The translations under genes and the position numbers were made by a program. Of a stretch of DNA of 64,000 nt, positions 62,501 through 64,000 are shown in pieces; within the stretch, counting starts at the first letter, position 1; every line of letters begins with the position of its first letter. The stretch comes from Carettochelys insculpta (taxonomy: Eukaryota > Chordata > Testudines > Carettochelyidae). The DNA lies in contig NC_134161.1 in assembly GCF_033958435.1 (NCBI RefSeq), positions 13,268,001-13,332,000 on the forward strand. Direction: 5' to 3'. The notes beneath the pieces were generated by a model. The model was given only the letters and a program-made list of their open reading frames with translations, was not told the origin of the DNA and made no database searches.

Positions 62501-63419
62501 CTGGACAGAGAAAGATGTAATGAAATCGTGAGAGAGGCATCAGACACCAATGGGCGCTGAGCCCATGGTTGTTGATGATGATAATGATGATATCTAGCTG
62601 GGGATAGCAATGATTATCTCCCAAACAGTGGTTTTCTGAGGCTTTATCAATATAAGTTTGTATAGAGCTCTGAAAAAAATAAGGTGTAATTGACGCTATT
62701 GGCACATAAACAGCTTGAGTATCCACCCCAGCACAAGCAAGACCGTGGTCCACCCACTTCCCAACCTACACAAACACAAAAAATGGTCAGGAAACAAAAA
62801 CATGTCAACTTTAAGGGTAAATAAAGGTTACTATTTCTGTGAGGCACAATCCTGTCTACTGGGAACCTCCCAAACCTCTAACTCAACCCCTATTTCCACA
62901 AAGGTGTAAAGTCTGTAGGAAGGTGGTATCCACTGATTATTGCCATGTCAGCAAGAGCAAGAACCCATAATCTAGAACTGGAAGACTATATAATCATTTA
63001 GCTACCAGTCCCATGATGCACCTACTGCCCTGTGTAAAGCAAGCTGATGTCAGAAAAAGATTGAGGAATGATTTATTATCCTCCAATATTAGGTGAAAGG
63101 CCAAGGAAACTGAGAAGTCACCATGTCAAGTTCGGCCAAGCCAAAGGAGCCTTTCAAATGTGCTAGAAGTTGCAGAGAGCTTTCTAGGCCAGCCCACACA
63201 CCACTCTCTCCTGCTATTCTTTGAGAACACACTGGGTACATTACCTTCTTCATCAGAGGATAAGGTGGTATCGCCACATTCCTCCTTCACCTCCCTCAGA
63301 ATCTTCAGGTAGCGCTGATGTGTCCGTCTATCCCGTTCTTCTGGGCCACAAGGAGGGGATGGATATTTTTTCTTAAGGGTCATATCAGGACCACCTTTCC
63401 TAGCTAGATCCAGCAGGTG
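38469..63419 (-). CDS. NFRKB: NFRKB (INO80G), last 22 coding exons, partial at 5' end
   Basis: NFRKB is a nuclear metazoan subunit of the INO80 chromatin-remodelling complex. It binds and restrains the deubiquitinase UCHL5 through an N-terminal DEUBAD domain. The 22 exons here total 3477 nt: 1158 codons plus TGA, about the last 90% of the 1299-residue human protein. All borders are AG/GT and all phases agree. Blocks seen in order are the REVKEECGD..LSSDEE acidic patch, DLSSWLPNSPAR, LKKHHEKRKRQP, the TGDLTLDDIMTRVNAGRKGS motif, a lysine-rich segment, the winged-helix-like domain (PCLGVNEISSSFF to ALFQLWLETKD), the YRYSQPHKAFTFRMHGFESV..CVKYDIGRKLWIYLHRD domain, then a long low-complexity S/T/P/A/V tail. 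The C-terminus is nearly identical to the mammalian one. The DEUBAD exons and promoter lie past 64000. Confidence 0.97.
38595..39807. other. NFRKB last intron, with MIR trace
   Basis: At about 39360-39430, GTGGGAAACTGAGGCACCAA and CAATTTGCCTCAGGACAG resemble a MIR SINE in plus orientation. Otherwise unassigned. Confidence 0.45.
39808..39943 (-). CDS. NFRKB: NFRKB exon: GRNIILTTMPAGTKLIAGNK
   Basis: This 136-nt exon encodes ISGLGRNIILTTMPAGTKLI, then AGNKPVSFLTAQQLQQLQQQ and GQATQ. The Gln-rich end is conserved in mammals. Donor GTAAGG is at 39807-39802. Confidence 0.97.
39944..43033. other. NFRKB introns around the 41.0-kb exon
   Basis: Two introns (39944-41003 and 41111-43033). I recognised no repeat or RNA gene. 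Chance frames are short. Confidence 0.35.
41004..41110 (-). CDS. NFRKB: NFRKB exon: GKLPARITVPLSMISQPVKG
   Basis: This 107-nt exon encodes GKLPARITVPLSMISQPVKG then KNVVTAPIIKGNLGA and two bases of Asn. It is near-identical to mammals. Donor GTGAGT is at 41003-40998. Confidence 0.96.
43034..43819 (-). CDS. NFRKB: NFRKB large exon (262 codons)
   Basis: This is the largest exon: 786 nt, phase 0 at both ends. It opens VAITGQLGMKTQPGSSIPLT and contains NFRIQGKDVLRLPPSSITTD, AKGQTVLRITPDMMATLAKS, GKGISATLHVTSNPV, FRLMPALG, IRIVQGLGVMPPKAGQTITV, and closes VRQVPVSTTVVSTSQA. The conserved blocks alternate with Ser/Ala/Thr linkers. Donor GTAAGT is at 43033-43028. An open frame on the same strand runs past both splice sites but is not coding there. 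Confidence 0.97.
44223..44355 (-). mobile_element. Retroposon-like family, copy 6
   Basis: Minus orientation: C (GGTCTTTACCCATGAAAGCT), A (TGTTAGTCTGTAAGATGTCA) and B (AGACTAACACGGCTCCCTCT). It is a single-orientation copy inside the NFRKB intron 43820-44832. Confidence 0.78.
44833..45054 (-). CDS. NFRKB: NFRKB exon: IPVKAQ to GQNIIKQ
   Basis: This 222-nt exon is phase 0 at both ends. It encodes AVVTIPVKAQTSPAQVQRPG, then an Ala/Ser/Thr-rich stretch, SKPATSSPGTSAP-like sequence, and NVAGQNIIKQ. Donor GTGAGA is at 44832-44827. Confidence 0.95.
45590..46440 (+). repeat. Possible L2-type LINE remnant
   Basis: T/C-rich sequence with scattered LINE 3'-like text (TTGACTGTAAGCATTTCAGG, TCTTTGTAAATGTCTATGTA) in the NFRKB intron 45055-46570. 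Divergent; the assignment is tentative. Confidence 0.35.
46571..46853 (-). CDS. NFRKB: NFRKB exon: Gln-rich low-complexity segment
   Basis: This 283-nt exon encodes VLLVSSPPMPQLGTLLSTTQ, a central RVVSH..LPQVRVV block, then VVTQQQQPASVPQIRAPATA and QTKVPPQ. The middle is poorly conserved compared with mammals, and the QQQQ run looks lineage-specific. The ends are conserved. Confidence 0.94.
46987..47207 (-). CDS. NFRKB: NFRKB exon: SMPPTPVTPVTPTTP repeat
   Basis: This 221-nt exon encodes KAGSKESSVKVFPSTSSEPS, then QLSLSDSSMPPTPVTPVTPT and a Pro/Val tail. The TPVTPVTPTTP run is conserved with mammals and offers many S/T-P phosphorylation sites. It ends in phase 2. Confidence 0.95.
47965..48044 (-). 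CDS. NFRKB: NFRKB exon: ERIHQAQAAAAKAKKALHQK
   Basis: This 80-nt exon encodes ERIHQAQAAAAKAKKALHQK then PKPPAKA, an Ala/Lys-rich helix followed by prolines. Donor GTAAGT is at 47964-47959. Confidence 0.95.
48486..49915 (-). repeat. Old CR1 LINE split by a hAT element
   Basis: Left piece 48495-48540 (TTCTAAGGCCAGAAGGGACC, ATTGTAACCATCTAGG) is the CR1 3' tip. The right piece 49303-49915 continues it (TCTGACCTCTTCTATAATG, then codons reading LEGVQRRAIRILRGLE on the minus strand). The interruption is the hAT below. Confidence 0.75.
48541..49302 (+). mobile_element. hAT-type element nested in CR1
   Basis: Left TGGGGTCTACAACCGAAA, right end reverse complement CAGGAGTCTGCAGCCTG. The interior is C-rich with an A14 run at about 49119. 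Flanks atctaggc and atttattc are both close to the CR1 consensus atctagtc, supporting an 8-bp duplication. Same family as 16445-16640. Confidence 0.7.
50038..50161 (-). CDS. NFRKB: NFRKB exon: VNTVVSGALDRLHYEKDPCV
   Basis: This 124-nt exon encodes VNTVVSGALDRLHYEKDPCV then KYDIGRKLWIYLHRDRSEEE and F. The sequence is unchanged from human. Donor GTAGGT is at 50037-50032. Confidence 0.97.
50162..50671. other. NFRKB intron, unassigned
   Basis: No certain repeat. 50395-50640 has the character of a degraded hAT (AGCCACAGCTCTGTAGCCAA near the left), but I could not pair the ends. Confidence 0.3.
50672..50778 (-). CDS. NFRKB: NFRKB exon: RDAAARLPNGEGTRAEICEL
   Basis: This 107-nt exon encodes V/RDAAARLPNGEGTRAEICEL then LKDSQFLAPDVTSAQ. 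It is near-identical to mammals and predicted to be a winged-helix-type fold. Donor GTAAGT is at 50671-50666. Confidence 0.96.
51555..52015 (+). repeat. L2-type LINE 3' part
   Basis: Plus-strand codons (51735-51980) include FSSAAPAIWNSLPESLQ, the conserved C-terminal motif of L2/Jockey-like ORF2 proteins (FS..AP.LWNSLP..L). Upstream codons are broken. It lies in the NFRKB intron 50779-52067, ending close to the next exon. Confidence 0.65.
52068..52242 (-). CDS. NFRKB: NFRKB exon: HKAFTFRMHGFESVVGPVKG
   Basis: This 175-nt exon encodes ERYRYSQPHKAFTFRMHGFE, then SVVGPVKGVFDKETSLNKAR, then a block ending PAYVTILSL. It is one of the most conserved NFRKB exons, differing from human at about one residue. 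Donor GTAAGA is at 52067-52062. Confidence 0.97.
52243..53361. other. NFRKB intron, unassigned
   Basis: Nothing recognised; it appears single-copy. Confidence 0.3.
53362..53422 (-). CDS. NFRKB: NFRKB exon: RTDYVVRPSTGEEKRVFQEQ
   Basis: This 61-nt exon encodes RTDYVVRPSTGEEKRVFQEQ, which is identical to human apart from the joining Val/Arg codon. Donor GTGAGA is at 53361-53356. Confidence 0.96.
53635..53770 (-). repeat. MIR-type SINE trace
   Basis: GACTTGGGTCCTATCCCCAC, CTTGACTACGGGAAGTGTGA and CTTCACCTCTCTGCACTCC follow the MIR order in reverse. Confidence 0.5.
54332..54375 (-). CDS. NFRKB: NFRKB micro-exon: ENEDSSDGTPPIPR
   Basis: This 44-nt exon encodes ENEDSSDGTPPIPR plus two bases of Val. 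It is separated from the preceding exon by an 85-nt intron (54376-54460). Both borders are consensus. The short acidic segment links the two folded domains. Confidence 0.93.
54461..54546 (-). CDS. NFRKB: NFRKB exon: EKELAALFQLWLETKD
   Basis: This 86-nt exon encodes V/PGSSQDHEKELAALFQLWLE then TKDQTFFK. It closes the winged-helix-like domain. Relative to the human sequence the start of the exon appears to carry two extra residues (VPGSSQD against GQSQD). Donor GTGCGG at 54460-54455 is non-consensus at +4 to +6. Confidence 0.92.
55060..55260 (-). repeat. MIR-type SINE trace
   Basis: GATTTGGACCCTATTCCTGG, CTCTGCCATG and CAAAGACCTGAGAAGCTTAA fit a MIR in reverse orientation. Confidence 0.45.
55314..55519. 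mobile_element. Retroposon-like family, copy 7, most complete inverted form
   Basis: Order is A+ C+ then C- A- B-: CCTGTGGCACCTTACAGACT, AAGTTTTCGTGGGCAAAGAC, then GGTCTTTGCCCACAAAAGCT, GTTAGTCTATAAGGCGCCAC, GGATACCCCTCTGATAC. Flanks agcaacagaaggaaa and gagcacaaggaaa look like an imperfect target duplication of 12-15 bp. Confidence 0.82.
55774..55839 (-). CDS. NFRKB: NFRKB exon: VPSSFSPFVEFKEKTQQWKL
   Basis: This 66-nt exon encodes D/VPSSFSPFVEFKEKTQQWKL then L, in the winged-helix-like domain. Donor GTAGGT is at 55773-55768. Confidence 0.94.
56427..56553 (-). CDS. NFRKB: NFRKB exon: winged-helix-like domain
   Basis: This 127-nt exon encodes LEDKVLDWQSSPASTLNSWF then SFAPNWSELVLPALQYLTGD and SR. 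It was found by similarity only, because no long ATG-started frame covers it. Donor GTAAAT at 56426-56421 is weak. Confidence 0.94.
57060..57168 (-). CDS. NFRKB: NFRKB exon: start of winged-helix-like domain
   Basis: This 109-nt exon encodes PLDEIKPCLGVNEISSSFFS, LLLEILLIEGPASLSV. It begins the winged-helix-like domain. The frame is invisible in a simple ATG search because the exon lacks ATG near its start. Donor GTAAGG is at 57059-57054. Confidence 0.94.
57169..57739. other. NFRKB intron with MITE-like right end
   Basis: The 3' part ends GTGCAGTATAGATATGGCC near 57692, resembling the 3' end of 'GTCTACAC' MITEs. The matching left end was not found. Confidence 0.35.
57740..57920 (-). CDS. NFRKB: NFRKB exon: lysine-rich coiled segment
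   Basis: This 181-nt exon encodes ALFDLAVLKKKVKEKEDKKR, then KKLKVIKSEVEDLADSLSNA, ending SAVKEE. The charged Lys/Glu run predicts a helix or coiled coil and possible NLS. The SAVKEE end corresponds to mammalian PAIKEE. Confidence 0.94.
57921..58652. other. NFRKB intron, unassigned
   Basis: Nothing recognised. Confidence 0.3.
58653..58737 (-). CDS. NFRKB: NFRKB exon: TGDLTLDDIMTRVNAGRKGS
   Basis: This 85-nt exon encodes DHPDLVTGDLTLDDIMTRVN then AGRKGSLA. It is almost unchanged from mammals. Donor GTCAGT at 58652-58647 is functional-looking but not consensus at +3. Confidence 0.95.
59261..59942. mobile_element. Harbinger-like MITE, 682 bp, TCGA-rich
   Basis: Ends GGCTACGTCTACACATGCAC and CGTGCACGTGTAGACGCGGCC-type sequence (TIR GGCYRCGTCTACACRTGCAC). 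The triplet TGA flanks both sides (59258-59260, 59943-59945). The ends are filled with TTCGAA, ATCGAAAT and TTCGACGTTCAACTTCGACG type palindromes. The centre is GC-rich and encodes nothing recognisable. CpG sites are well kept, suggesting recent insertion. Confidence 0.8.
60205..60278 (-). CDS. NFRKB: NFRKB exon: basic LKKHHEKRKRQP
   Basis: This 74-nt exon encodes DKYDFGENDLKMMLKKHHEK then RKRQP. The basic run is a possible nuclear localisation signal. Donor GTAAGA is at 60204-60199. Confidence 0.93.
60834..61110. mobile_element. Harbinger-like MITE
   Basis: Begins GGCTGTGTGTACACTAGGTA. The inside has GCTCTCCCATTGATCCAGCT and the near-repeat GCTCTCCCACCAACCTAGTG. The right end is unclear. 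It lies in an NFRKB intron next to the 61175 exon. Confidence 0.5.
61175..61276 (-). CDS. NFRKB: NFRKB exon: DLSSWLPNSPAR
   Basis: This 102-nt exon encodes DLSSWLPNSPARCPSPALPL, RVIPTLSTLDMKTA. It matches the mammalian segment closely, with S to C after SPAR. Acceptor AG is at 61278-61277 and donor GTGAGA at 61174-61169. Confidence 0.95.
61690..62600 (+). repeat. RTE/I-like LINE 3' fragment with (GAT)n tail
   Basis: Plus-strand codons read MDKIKEEVEGISVHGI, YRLIINIDETKTMVFG, VEKFTYLGSNV (61720-62019) then, after a frameshift, LYGCETWVIMKNSKRRILAL and YRKILRIGWMQKV (62134-62337), then GRLCREWVDDIVDWC and REASDTNGR. These are the end of a non-LTR reverse transcriptase (LYGCE.W motif) and its C-terminal motif. 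The tail is GATGATGATAATGATGAT, a short tandem repeat end typical of RTE/L2-like elements. Clade not settled; frames are broken. Same family as 24835-25560. Confidence 0.8.
63245..63419 (-). CDS. NFRKB: NFRKB exon: HLLDLARK to LSSDEE
   Basis: This 175-nt exon is phase 0 in and phase 1 out. It encodes HLLDLARK, PSPPCGPEERDRRTHQRYLK and REVKEECGDTTLSSDEE. The PEER..RT.QRYLK.LREVKEECGD block is a strong NFRKB signature. Donor is GTAATG at 63244-63239, a weak +3/+4 context. It is the most 5' NFRKB exon found here. Confidence 0.93.
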
Positions 63420-64000
63420 CTGAAACAAACAGATATGTACAGCACAGGAAAGATGGTGGGGTGCAGAGTCCGGCTTTGTGGGAAATATGACTGACTTACA
63501 CTCACATACAGGTAAATTTAATTAGTTAAAAAGATTACAACATGTGCCATCATTACAGGGTTCTTTATACGATAACTAACAACAAGCTAGAATTCAGTAT
63601 GCAGGAAATCCCAAAAGGTTTGCTGGCACTGAATAAAGGGAAAGTCTATAACAGATTATATTCCTGCATTGCCTTCCATTCTCATTAATTCTTCTTCTTC
63701 TATACAATCAATTTTGGCAAGTATATACAAGCTAGTGATTGTTCTGAAGAGCACTTGAAACGGTTTGCGCCCCATGAAGCTTAATACGGATTTGTAACAC
63801 TGGCTTAAAACAGACAGAGGAGGAAAAATATGCTTCAAAAGAAAAAGTAGTTTAACACTTAGCACAAGAAAGAAAGATTTATCTCACATGCAAAACTCAT
63901 CTTCCATTTCCCTCCCCAGCAAAAGAGCTACCTTCCTATACAATAGGTAGAGCACTTTAGTCTCCCTGATTATCCAACCTTAGCCAGAAGTCACTATGAT
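63420..64000. other. NFRKB intron running off the window
   Basis: No further exon was found. The upstream exon (YFHRLLKQIL region in mammals) must lie beyond 64000. Confidence 0.45.

Noticed and set aside
1..64000. CRISPR arrays, operons, phage or plasmid features
   Set aside because: No regularly spaced direct repeats with unique spacers, no dense coding. The window is intron-rich vertebrate DNA.

Overview
This window is vertebrate nuclear DNA, most probably from a cryptodiran turtle. It contains long introns, GT/AG splice sites and a CpG-rich promoter. Its repeats are typical of turtles: CR1 LINEs of the reptile/bird type, tRNA-derived SINEs of the turtle pol III family, many hAT- and Harbinger-like non-autonomous DNA transposons, and old MIR and L2 traces. 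No bacterial, plasmid, viral or CRISPR structure was seen. The turtle assignment is an inference from repeat families and has not been tested by a search.

Two protein genes are present, both on the minus strand. Positions 888-24119 hold the 5' part of ST14 (matriptase, a type II transmembrane serine protease). Five coding exons are visible: a short cytoplasmic exon 1 inside a CpG island at about 23.8-24.5 kb, the transmembrane exon, and three SEA-domain exons. The CUB, LDLR and protease exons lie beyond the left edge. Intron 1 is about 19.5 kb and is packed with transposons. Positions 38469-63419 hold the last 22 coding exons of NFRKB (INO80G, a subunit of the INO80 chromatin remodeller). They give 1158 codons in one continuous frame plus a stop. 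The first coding exons (DEUBAD domain) and the promoter lie beyond the right edge. All visible splice phases fit in both genes.

The 14 kb between ST14 and NFRKB (24.5-38.4 kb) shows no host gene. It holds an RTE-like LINE fragment, a hAT element, a fairly young CR1 with a 243-codon open frame, a decayed PIF/Harbinger transposase, several MITEs and low-complexity tracts, and then the NFRKB 3' UTR.

The most interesting material is in the repeats. Seven copies of one short retroposon-like family are present. Three are built as inverted arms, and two of those three have near-perfect 10-11 bp target duplications. Five copies of a hAT-type MITE have 8-bp duplications. A pogo-like MITE carries internal inverted copies of one short motif. 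A group of Harbinger-like MITEs shares its terminal motif with the transposase remnant in the same window. Insertions nested inside LINEs allow relative dating. The ST14-NFRKB head-to-tail neighbourhood differs from the human order. I found no convincing new molecular system beyond these elements.
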